Source: Lachnospiraceae bacterium
Lineage (GTDB): Bacteria > Bacillota_A > Clostridia > Lachnospirales > Lachnospiraceae
Reading direction: 5' to 3'
Length of the DNA stretch: 24,924 nucleotides
NCBI GenBank assembly: GCA_017416505.1
Contig: JAFQCI010000123.1
Coordinates: 1 to 24,924 of the forward strand
Each line of letters starts with the position of its first letter. The first letter of the stretch is position 1. The position numbers and the translations under genes are program-made. Positions 15,602-22,007 of this stretch are shown one piece after another. Under the pieces are notes generated by a model that ran no database searches, was not told where the DNA came from, and was given only the letters and a program-made list of their open reading frames with translations.

Positions 15602-15630
15602 TTCATATTCTTTTTAAAATGTCATTTCAA
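15602..15630 (-). promoter_or_regulatory. Candidate promoter of the phosphatase-kinase-surface protein operon
   Basis: Minus-strand TTGAAA (15625-15630) and TATGAA (15602-15607) are 17 bases apart, giving a leader of about 29 bases. The -10 has four of six consensus bases. Confidence 0.45.
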
Positions 15631-15669
15631 TATCTCTGGTATTTGGTCTGGTAAGCTAATTTGTATGTT

Positions 15670-15716
15670 TTTGATATGTTTCGATGTTTTATTCATTTTT
15701 GATATGATTTGATATG
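15670..15716. repeat. Three TTTGATATG words upstream of the phosphatase promoter
   Basis: TTTGATATG occurs at 15670-15678, 15698-15706 and 15708-15716, with a partial copy (TTTTGATATC) near 15776. On the minus strand they lie 40-86 bases upstream of the -35, where activator sites are commonly found. The rest of 15717-15977 is AT-rich with an 11-bp inverted repeat (15721-15731 and 15837-15847) and no gene. Confidence 0.5.
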
Positions 15717-15977
15717 ATTCGCTTTTATTAAGCTTTCATATAAGATTCTTGATTCTAACTGTTTTCTACGAAAAACGTTTTGATATCTCATTCAGAATTG
15801 TAAAATTGAATGTTTTAGATTTTTAAGATGTAAACTTTAATAAAAGCTTATACCATTCCACTATTTTTGTCAATATGATTTTTAATATTTTTCATTTTTA
15901 TTATTCCATTTTATGAATCTTCCCTTTTTCTTTTTTCTAATCCTATTTTTTAACTATTTTATCTCCCTAATTTACCA

Positions 15978-16120
15978 GTTACTGTTTACTCGTACCTCGT
16001 AAACAGTAACAATTCGCAGGCTCATTTAAAATTTTGCTTCGCAAAAAGAGCCTGCGAACTCCTGAATCACGTTCTTACGCACCAAAACAGCAAGTGTTTT
16101 GGTGCTGTCTGTACAGTAAC
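15978..16120 (+). repeat. Composite palindromic repeat element, copy 1
   Basis: Three perfect hairpins follow one another: 12-bp arms GTTACTGTTTAC (15978-15989) and GTAAACAGTAAC (15999-16010); 11-bp arms TTCGCAGGCTC (16013-16023) and GAGCCTGCGAA (16048-16058) with an inner TTTTGC/GCAAAA stem; and 11-bp arms GCACCAAAACA (16079-16089) and TGTTTTGGTGC (16095-16105). After the second hairpin comes AACTCCTGAATCA. It ends in another CAGTAAC at 16114-16120. Copy 2 is at 18857-18944. No coding sequence is seen. Confidence 0.75.
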
Positions 16121-16193
16121 ATTTACCATTCACTACTACTTCATTTTTTGCATTTTTTCTGATATACTATGTTTGTATTTTTTTAATAGCATT

Positions 16194-16212
16194 TGTTCAC
16201 ATGAACAGTAAC
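16194..16212 (+). repeat. Partial copy of the CAGTAAC palindrome
   Basis: TGTTCA, CA, TGAACA forms a palindrome and continues into GTAAC, matching the left hairpin of the composite element. Direct repeats of TTAATAGCA flank it at 16183-16191 and 16216-16224. Confidence 0.5.
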
Positions 16213-16234
16213 GTATTAATAGCAAATCATTAAA

Positions 16235-16285
16235 ATGAAAGGATATGCAGTTTTTGATAAAGCTACATTACGGTATAATATATGA
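16235..16285 (+). CDS. Possible 16-codon leader ORF before the PHP gene
   Basis: ATG at 16235 encodes MKGYAVFDKATLRYNI and its TGA overlaps the PHP ATG (ATGA). It has no clear ribosome binding site of its own. It is listed only because the PHP gene also lacks one. Confidence 0.2.
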   Translation: MKGYAVFDKATLRYNI

Positions 16286-17124
16286 AACAAATCGACTTAC
16301 ATGTTCATTCCAATGCTTCTGATGGAACTTATACCCCTACAGAAGTCATTCTTGCCGCCAAAGAAGCCGGTCTTAGTGCCATTGCCCTGACGGACCATGA
16401 TACCGTTGCAGGAATAGCAGAAGCGAAAGAAGCAGCGAAGCTTCATGATATAGAACTAATCGTAGGTTCTGAATTTTCCTGCCACTATCATAATACAGAA
16501 ATTCATGTTCTTGGCTTTTTTCTTAACGAAAACAACGAAGAATTATTAACGAATTTCCAGGTACTCGTAGAAAACCGCAAAAAGCGAAATCTTTCCATGA
16601 TAGAAAAATTTAATGATGCGGGAATTCCCATTACTTTAGAAATGTTGTATGCCGGCAATCCAAACACCGTCATTACCAGAGCGCATTTTGCCCGGGCATT
16701 GCTTGAATTAGGGATTGTAAGCACCAAGGACCAGGCTTTTCAAAAATATCTTAATTCGAATTGTCCCTTTTATGTTCCCCGCCCTAAATTGGAGCCTAAA
16801 GATATTATCGGTGTCATAAAAAGAGCCGGAGGAATGGCATTTCTCGCCCATCCTATGTTATATCATTTAGGTTATCAACAAGTATCCTCCATGCTGGATT
16901 CTTTGATAGAATATGGTTTAGAAGGTGTAGAAGTATACCATTCCTCCAACCATGCCTTGGAAAGCTCCTACTTAAAATCCATGGCACTTTCAAAAAAACT
17001 CCTTATCAGTGGCGGTTCTGACTTTCATGGAAGTAACAAACCGGATATCGCAATCGGAAAAGGTAGGGGAAATTTATTTGTTCCCTATGAAATATTGGAA
17101 AACATAAAACAGGCAAGGTCTTAG
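16282..17124 (+). CDS. PHP-domain phosphoesterase (YciV/RNase AM-like)
   Basis: A 280-residue PHP-domain metal hydrolase. The metal-binding motifs are DLHVHSNASDG (5-15, H7 and H9), ALTDHDTVAG (35-44, D38 and H39), a Glu/His region SEFSCHYHNTEIHVLGFFL, AFLAHP and GGSDFHG near residue 256. The order and length match the 3',5'-nucleotide bisphosphate phosphatase / RNase AM (YciV, TrpH) group, which trims 5' ends of RNA or hydrolyses pAp; the exact substrate is inferred. There is a TAA in frame two codons before the ATG, so this start is forced, yet no Shine-Dalgarno precedes it. It is monocistronic and ends at the shared terminator at 17136-17174. Confidence 0.9.
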   Translation: MKQIDLHVHSNASDGTYTPTEVILAAKEAGLSAIALTDHDTVAGIAEAKEAAKLHDIELIVGSEFSCHYHNTEIHVLGFFLNENNEELLTNFQVLVENRKKRNLSMIEKFNDAGIPITLEMLYAGNPNTVITRAHFARALLELGIVSTKDQAFQKYLNSNCPFYVPRPKLEPKDIIGVIKRAGGMAFLAHPMLYHLGYQQVSSMLDSLIEYGLEGVEVYHSSNHALESSYLKSMALSKKLLISGGSDFHGSNKPDIAIGKGRGNLFVPYEILENIKQARS

Positions 17125-17135
17125 TCTTCCGGTAT

Positions 17136-17174
17136 AAAAAAAGAATGCCACCAAAACGATGACATTCTTTTTTT
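17136..17174. terminator. Bidirectional terminator between PHP and yajC
   Basis: AAAAAAAGAATG (17136-17147) and CATTCTTTTTTT (17163-17174) are perfect complements, so both strands have a stem with a T run. It ends the PHP gene (+) and the tgt-yajC operon (-). Confidence 0.8.
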
Positions 17175-17235
17175 AAACATTCCTACCTTTCCACATCATT
17201 CTGTTCTAAGCTGAAAGGTTTGGAATTATCTCACT

Positions 17236-17604
17236 TTATTTTGTTTTTTCTTTATTTTCTTCTTTAGGTTCATTTACCTTTTCTACTTCTGCGATAGCAG
17301 CCATCTGCATTGGAATACGGCAGTTTTTATTGTTACCAAATTCAACTATTACCATGCTGTTTTCTGGTTCTACTACAATAACGGTTCCATAAAATCCAGA
17401 AGTAGTTACGATGCTGTCACCTGGCTGTATGGATGCCTGTAATGCCATCATTGCTTTTTGTTGTTTCTTCTGTGGACGAATAAACATAAAGTAAATTAAA
17501 ACTCCCCAGAATACAACCAAGCCGATTAAGGTAATCCAGTCACCGGCACCTGCTGTGGTAGTAGTCGCTGCCTCAGTGGTTTCTGTTAAAATCATATTTG
17601 TCAT
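17236..17604 (-). CDS. yajC: Preprotein translocase subunit YajC
   Basis: A 122-residue single-pass membrane protein of the Sec accessory complex with SecDF. A polar, Thr-rich N-terminus is followed by one membrane segment (about 23-42, LIGLVVFWGVLIYFMFIRPQ) and FIRPQKKQQKAMMALQASIQ, then the conserved PGDSIVTTSGFYGTV. The tail is Glu/Lys rich. The first ATG has GAGG only three bases away; a second ATG three codons in (17593-17595) has it at 12 bases, so the start is uncertain by three residues. It follows tgt by 71 bases, the usual tgt-yajC order. Confidence 0.95.
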   Translation of the reverse strand: MTNMILTETTEAATTTTAGAGDWITLIGLVVFWGVLIYFMFIRPQKKQQKAMMALQASIQPGDSIVTTSGFYGTVIVVEPENSMVIVEFGNNKNCRIPMQMAAIAEVEKVNEPKEENKEKTK

Positions 17605-17675
17605 TTCATTTTCCTCAACTTTCTATTTTACTTTATTCTATAAGCATTTACTAAATCACATGATATATAAATACC

Positions 17676-18809
17676 TTATTTAGTTTCGCTTTCAAAACCT
17701 TCTAATTTAGCCTTTTTATAGCTTTGATATCTTTGTTCTTCAATGGCAAGACGAATTTCTTCCATCATGGTATTATAAAAATACAAATTATGCAAAACAC
17801 AAAGACGCATTCCCAACATTTCCTTTGCCTTTAACAAATGTCGAATGTAAGCTCTGCTATGATTCTTACATGCCGGGCATTGGCAGCCTTCTTCAATAGG
17901 GCGGTCATCAGTTTCATATTTCGCATTAAACAAATTCAGCTTTCCATGATTGGTATAAACGTGTCCATGTCTACCATTACGGCTAGGATAAACACAATCA
18001 AAGAAATCTACCCCACGGTCTACCGCCTCCAAAATATTGGCTGGTGTTCCTACTCCCATTAAATAAGTAGGCTTATTTTCCGGCAGATAAGGTACTGTTT
18101 CTTCAATAATATGATACATCTCTTCGTGAGATTCTCCTACCGCCAAACCACCTAAGGCATAACCTTCCAAATCCATTTCAGAAATCCGCTTTGCGTGTTC
18201 AATTCGGATATCCTCAAACACACCACCCTGATTAATACCAAACAGCCATTGGTTCTTATTAATGGTATCCTCCAAAGAATTCAAACGGTCCATTTCTTTT
18301 TTGCACCGCTCCAGCCATCTTACTGTACGGGCAACCGAATCCTCCATATACTCTCTGGTACAAGGATGTGGTGCACATTCATCAAAAGCCATGGCAATGG
18401 TAGAAGCAAGATTTGACTGTATCTGCATACTTTCTTCCGGTCCCATAAAAATCTTTCTTCCATCAATATGGGACTGAAAATACACACCTTCTTCTTTTAT
18501 TTTGCGTAATCCTGCTAAAGAAAATACCTGAAATCCACCTGAGTCAGTTAAAATAGGCTTGTCCCAATTCATAAACTTATGAAGACCACCCATTTTTTTC
18601 ACGATTTTATCACCCGGTCGTACATGTAAATGGTAGGTATTGGATAATTCCACCTGGGTTTTTATTTCTTTTAAATCAATGGCAGATACTGCACCTTTTA
18701 TGGCAGCTGCAGTTCCTACATTCATAAAAACAGGAGTTTGAATGACTCCATGAACTGTAGTTACTTCGGCCCGTTTGGCTCTGCCGTCCTTTTTTATTAT
18801 CTTATACAT
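17676..18809 (-). CDS. tgt: Queuine tRNA-guanosine transglycosylase
   Basis: A 377-residue bacterial Tgt that exchanges G34 of tRNAs with GUN anticodons for preQ1. Motifs: LTDSGGFQVFSL (88-99, catalytic-site Asp at 89), FDECAPHP, the substrate loop GLAVGE, DCVYPSRNGRHGH with the nucleophile Asp, and the zinc site CQCPACKNHSRAYIRHLL plus LCVLHNLYF. The frame continues 36 codons upstream, but AGGAG lies six bases before the ATG at 18807-18809 and this gives the standard start. The longer frame would run through the palindromic repeat at 18857-18944. queH, also in the queuosine pathway, lies upstream beyond aroC. Confidence 0.97.
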   Translation of the reverse strand: MYKIIKKDGRAKRAEVTTVHGVIQTPVFMNVGTAAAIKGAVSAIDLKEIKTQVELSNTYHLHVRPGDKIVKKMGGLHKFMNWDKPILTDSGGFQVFSLAGLRKIKEEGVYFQSHIDGRKIFMGPEESMQIQSNLASTIAMAFDECAPHPCTREYMEDSVARTVRWLERCKKEMDRLNSLEDTINKNQWLFGINQGGVFEDIRIEHAKRISEMDLEGYALGGLAVGESHEEMYHIIEETVPYLPENKPTYLMGVGTPANILEAVDRGVDFFDCVYPSRNGRHGHVYTNHGKLNLFNAKYETDDRPIEEGCQCPACKNHSRAYIRHLLKAKEMLGMRLCVLHNLYFYNTMMEEIRLAIEEQRYQSYKKAKLEGFESETK

Positions 18810-18848
18810 ATGCTCTCCTAACATCGAAAAAGCCGCATGTGCTATCTT

Positions 18849-18877
18849 AAAAAATGTACTGTTCCACGTGAACAGTA
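18849..18877 (-). terminator. Terminator-like hairpin formed by repeat copy 2
   Basis: On the minus strand TACTGTTC and GAACAGTA (8-bp perfect arms, 5-base loop) are followed by CATTTTTT. It could stop transcription from aroC before tgt, but it is also one arm of the repeat element. Confidence 0.4.
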
Positions 18878-18944
18878 ACGAATTAGTTTTTGCATGCAAA
18901 TTCGCTACGCGAAGCAAAAACCAACTCCTGAATCATGCTATTAC
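18857..18944 (+). repeat. Composite palindromic repeat element, copy 2
   Basis: A TACTGTTC/GAACAGTA hairpin running into CAGTAACGAATT is followed by a second hairpin with arms GTTTTTGC (18886-18893) and GCAAAAAC (18914-18921) and an inner TTCGC/GCGAA stem (18901-18913). Next comes AACTCCTGAATCA (18923-18935), identical to copy 1. The 22-base tails of the two copies differ at three positions, while the stem sequences differ almost wholly. It lies in the 271-base gap between aroC and tgt. Confidence 0.7.
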
Positions 18945-19080
18945 ATAACTTTTTCATTCTATCAGATTTCCTAAATAATAACAAGAGTATTCCAAGGAAT
19001 TAATAAAAATTTCATAAAAACTTCATAAAATCAAAGAAAACTATGGTTACAGCAAAGGAATCAAGAAAAAATACTATATT

Positions 19081-20193
19081 CTATTCCTCAAAATCCTTAC
19101 CATAAAATTTCTTAATTTTATCCAATCTTGCAGTCATATTCATAAGCAACATATCCAAAATTGTAATAGCAGTCATCATTTCTACTACCACCACTGCTCT
19201 TGGAACTACTACCGGGTCATGTCTTCCCTTAATGGCTATTTTAATATTTTCATTTTGTTTGTTCACGGTACTTTGCTCTTTATAAATAGATGGTGTTCCT
19301 TTAAAAGCTGCTCGAATCACAATATCAGCGCCATCGCTCATTCCACCTAAAATTCCTCCAGCATTGTTGGTAGATTTTTGAATTTTTCCATCCTTATATT
19401 CAAAATTATCATTGTTCTGAGAACCAAACATCCTTGCCGCCTGGAATCCTGCCCCTATTTCAACACCTTTTACTGCTCCAATAGATACAATGGCTTTCGC
19501 AAGATTTGCATCTAATTTGTCAAATACCGTTTCACCCAAACCGGTAGGGGCACCTTGTACCACACATTCTACCACACCGCCTACAGAATCAAGTTCCTGC
19601 TTTCTTCCTGCTATGTATTCTTCCGCTTCCTTTGCAGCAATTTTATCTGGCATAAATACAAGATTTTGCTTACATTCTTCTAAATCAAAGCGGCTATAAT
19701 CCATTTCAACTTCCCCAATGGATTTGGTATATGCAAACACTTTAATACCCATTTCTTCTAAAATCTTTGCCGCTATGGCTCCGGCAGCAACCCTTCCTAT
19801 GGTTTCCCTTCCGGAAGAACGTCCACCTCCTCGATAATCACGAAAACCGTACTTTTCATCAAAGGTATAGTCTGCATGCCCTGGACGATAACAATTTGCA
19901 ATTTCACTATAATCTCCGGAGCGTTGTGTCTTATTGAATACTATCATAGAAATCGGAGTTCCTGTAGTTTTACCTTCAAAAACACCAGATAATATTTCAA
20001 CCTTATCGTCTTCCTGTCTGGAAGTGGTCATTGCTGATTGTCCCGGTTTCCTTCTGTCCAGATATTTCTGGATATCTTCTTCGCATAGTGAAAGTCCGGC
20101 CGGACAGCCATCTACTACTACGCCTACGCCTTTTCCATGGGATTCTCCCCATGTTGAAATTCGAAATATATTACCATAAATAGAACCTGCCAT
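19081..20193 (-). CDS. aroC: Chorismate synthase
   Basis: A 370-residue chorismate synthase, the last shikimate-pathway enzyme, converting EPSP to chorismate with reduced FMN. Signatures: RISTWGESHGKGVGVVVDGC near the N-terminus, RRKPGQSAMTTSRQEDD, FNKTQRSGDY, CYRPGHADYTFDEKYG, DYRGGGRSSGRETIGRVAAG and the late GRHDPVVVPRAVVVVEMM. Length is normal. GAGGAG is seven to eight bases before the ATG. There is no fused flavin reductase domain. It lies 76 bases after the queH stop on the same strand, likely the same transcript. Confidence 0.97.
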   Translation of the reverse strand: MAGSIYGNIFRISTWGESHGKGVGVVVDGCPAGLSLCEEDIQKYLDRRKPGQSAMTTSRQEDDKVEILSGVFEGKTTGTPISMIVFNKTQRSGDYSEIANCYRPGHADYTFDEKYGFRDYRGGGRSSGRETIGRVAAGAIAAKILEEMGIKVFAYTKSIGEVEMDYSRFDLEECKQNLVFMPDKIAAKEAEEYIAGRKQELDSVGGVVECVVQGAPTGLGETVFDKLDANLAKAIVSIGAVKGVEIGAGFQAARMFGSQNNDNFEYKDGKIQKSTNNAGGILGGMSDGADIVIRAAFKGTPSIYKEQSTVNKQNENIKIAIKGRHDPVVVPRAVVVVEMMTAITILDMLLMNMTARLDKIKKFYGKDFEE

Positions 20194-20269
20194 TTCACTA
20201 CTCCTCGTCTTTTTTATTTCATTCTTTTCATTATAACCTATAATTTTCTTAATGTGAAGCAGAACCTTT

Positions 20270-20941
20270 TTAAACTCTACTGCCTTCCTTCGATTGTTCC
20301 ATCACTTTTCGCTCTTGGAATTGTTCCCGCTCCTGCTTTGAAAAAACACAGCCACAGTAATCCTGACGGTATAATCCATACTCTTTTGCCAATTCTGTGG
20401 AACGGTAATATCCACCTTTTTTCTTAAAATCACTAAATAAATACTTTACACCATATGTTTCACTCAAGGCCTCTCCAATTTCATTCAGCCAAAAAGCATT
20501 TTTATGCGGACTAATGGATAAGGTAGTGGTAAAATAATCAACCCCTAACTCTGTCGCTATTTTGGCTGTTTTTTCTAAACGAAGTTCATAACAGGCATAA
20601 CAACGCTCACTTTTTTCTCCAAGATGTTCTTTTCCCTTTACTTTTTCAAAAAATTCCAAAGGTTCATAATCGCAATCCAAAAATTCAATGGAATGTTTTG
20701 CCGGAAAACGTGAAATAAAATCTATCTGTTCCTGTTTTCTTCTCATATATTCTGTTTCCGGACCTATATTAGGATTATAATATAATATGGTTATCTTAAA
20801 ATATTCACTCAAATATTCCAACACATAACTGCTACAGGGTGCACAACAACTGTGTAAAAGCATGGTTGGAACTACTTTTTCTTCTGTCAGTTTATTAAGA
20901 ATTTTATCTAAAATTATTTGATAATTTTGTGGACTTTGCAT
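20270..20941 (-). CDS. queH: Epoxyqueuosine reductase QueH
   Basis: A 223-residue QueH (former DUF208), the non-cobalamin enzyme that reduces epoxyqueuosine to queuosine in tRNA. Cysteine motifs are HSCCAPCSSYV (C32, C33, C36), CYACYELRLEKTA (C114, C117) and DYCGCVFS (C196, C198); YYNPNIGPETEY and TTLSISPHKN are also characteristic. The start is uncertain: ATG at 20939-20941 has AAAGGA 11 bases upstream, ATG at 20951-20953 overlaps that site, and a longer TTG start at 20974 has no ribosome binding site. With tgt two genes further on, this supports a queuosine-making cell. Confidence 0.93.
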   Translation of the reverse strand: MQSPQNYQIILDKILNKLTEEKVVPTMLLHSCCAPCSSYVLEYLSEYFKITILYYNPNIGPETEYMRRKQEQIDFISRFPAKHSIEFLDCDYEPLEFFEKVKGKEHLGEKSERCYACYELRLEKTAKIATELGVDYFTTTLSISPHKNAFWLNEIGEALSETYGVKYLFSDFKKKGGYYRSTELAKEYGLYRQDYCGCVFSKQEREQFQERKVMEQSKEGSRV

Positions 20942-21028
20942 TATTTTATACATCCTTTTGTTTAATCTACACAAAGCAAAAACCGCTTACTTTCGTTTTA
21001 AGACTGTCAATTTGTATCATTTCCCAAA

Positions 21029-21057
21029 TTGACTTTGTTACTTTCTTACAATATAAT
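21029..21057 (+). promoter_or_regulatory. Sigma-A promoter of the orphan 76-residue gene
   Basis: TTGACT (21029-21034) and TATAAT (21052-21057) are 17 bases apart, a near-consensus strong promoter, with a leader of about 62 bases before the ATG. Confidence 0.75.
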
Positions 21058-21125
21058 AAAAGTAAGAAAAAAACAAGTGTATTTTGTTCTATTACCATAA
21101 TTCATTTGAGGGAGAAGGGATTCAT

Positions 21126-21356
21126 ATGACATTAGAGCAGGCAATTAAAAAATATAAACTCGTACCGATAGACCCTGCCCTGGGAAAAGAAAAGGCGAAA
21201 ATTCTTAACGTGGATGAAGTCTTATACATTTTTGAAAGTAAGAATAAATATGCATATGTAATCCGGGATGGTTATAGCATTTTATTATATACAGATGAAC
21301 GTAGTTTATATACGAAATTATATAAAGGGATGAAAATCATCCAGCTCACTACATAG
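21126..21356 (+). CDS. Small conserved-looking protein of unknown function
   Basis: A 76-residue soluble protein that I do not recognise. It begins MTLEQAIKKYKLVPIDPALG, then VDEVLYIFESKNKYAYVIRD and LYTDERSLYTKLYKGMKIIQ. The pattern suggests a helix followed by a compact beta-rich fold. The ATG at 21126 has GAGGGAGAAGGGA upstream and is preferred to an ATG 14 codons earlier. It has a near-consensus promoter and a good terminator at 21381-21410, so it appears to be a well-expressed single-gene unit. No signal peptide, membrane segment or Cys residues. Confidence 0.75.
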   Translation: MTLEQAIKKYKLVPIDPALGKEKAKILNVDEVLYIFESKNKYAYVIRDGYSILLYTDERSLYTKLYKGMKIIQLTT

Positions 21357-21380
21357 TTTTTCATTTTTCATAATTATAAA

Positions 21381-21410
21381 AAGGGTCGGATTTTTATCCG
21401 ACCTTTCCTT
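21381..21410. terminator. Bidirectional terminator
   Basis: GGTCGGAT (21384-21391) pairs with ATCCGACC (21396-21403), extended by AAG/TTT. Flanking A and T runs serve both the orphan gene (+) and the membrane gene (-). Confidence 0.75.
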
Positions 21411-21444
21411 TTTCAAAAAACATTTGTTTCTTTCACATCAGATA

Positions 21445-21870
21445 TCATAAAATCTTATATCTTGGTTTTTCTTCTTTGAATATCTTCCATCTTAGCAAAT
21501 CATCCACAAAAATACACACCAAAGACAATGCCATCCAAAGAACGGAATAAATCAGGCAGATTTGTCCCATAAATTGATAAGGCATGCTGGAATAATTCCA
21601 TACATTTAAGCCTAACCATACATTGACGATAAGTCCTGTAACCAATTCCAGCACTGTAATAATAATCATAGATAAAAACATCTGACTAATCAATGACATT
21701 TCAAAATGAGACCATTGATTTAATGCTCCTGATAATACGAAAGCCAGCCCTCCACAGATAATCATGGAAAAATGGGAATATCCCCGGAATCCGATTTCCA
21801 GAAAATAATAGCTAAAGCCACCGATGAAGAATAAAAACATGTACTTGAAAAAAGTGTAAAATACCTTCAA
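21445..21870 (-). CDS. ABC_trans_CmpB-type membrane protein
   Basis: A membrane protein of about 141 residues with four hydrophobic segments. The stretch ELVTGLIVNVWLGLNVWNYS followed by PYQFMGQICLIYSVLW is typical of the PF06541 group named putative ABC-transporter type IV; despite the name there is no evidence of an ABC transporter role. Two starts are possible: GTG at 21877-21879, which directly abuts AAGGGG, and TTG at 21868-21870, which has it at eight bases; the latter is used. It lies downstream of clpB on the same strand with no clear terminator between, but has its own ribosome binding site. Role unknown. Confidence 0.8.
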   Translation of the reverse strand: MKVFYTFFKYMFLFFIGGFSYYFLEIGFRGYSHFSMIICGGLAFVLSGALNQWSHFEMSLISQMFLSMIIITVLELVTGLIVNVWLGLNVWNYSSMPYQFMGQICLIYSVLWMALSLVCIFVDDLLRWKIFKEEKPRYKIL

Positions 21871-22007
21871 CCTTTTCACCCCTTATAAAAGTTCCCCTTA
21901 ATGATTCACCACAGTTCTTTAAAAGAATCTGTTTCTTTTGTCTTATGCCAAAATGTCGTGAACCGTCCGGTTTGATATTAGTATCTTACACTTTTTCAAA
22001 TCTATTC

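Noticed and set aside
16274..16279. TATAAT just before the PHP start codon as its promoter
   Set aside because: Transcription would begin inside the coding sequence, after the ATG; the nearest -35-like box is 14 bases away.
21005..21010. Minus-strand TTGACA as a queH promoter
   Set aside because: No acceptable -10 lies 16-18 bases downstream.
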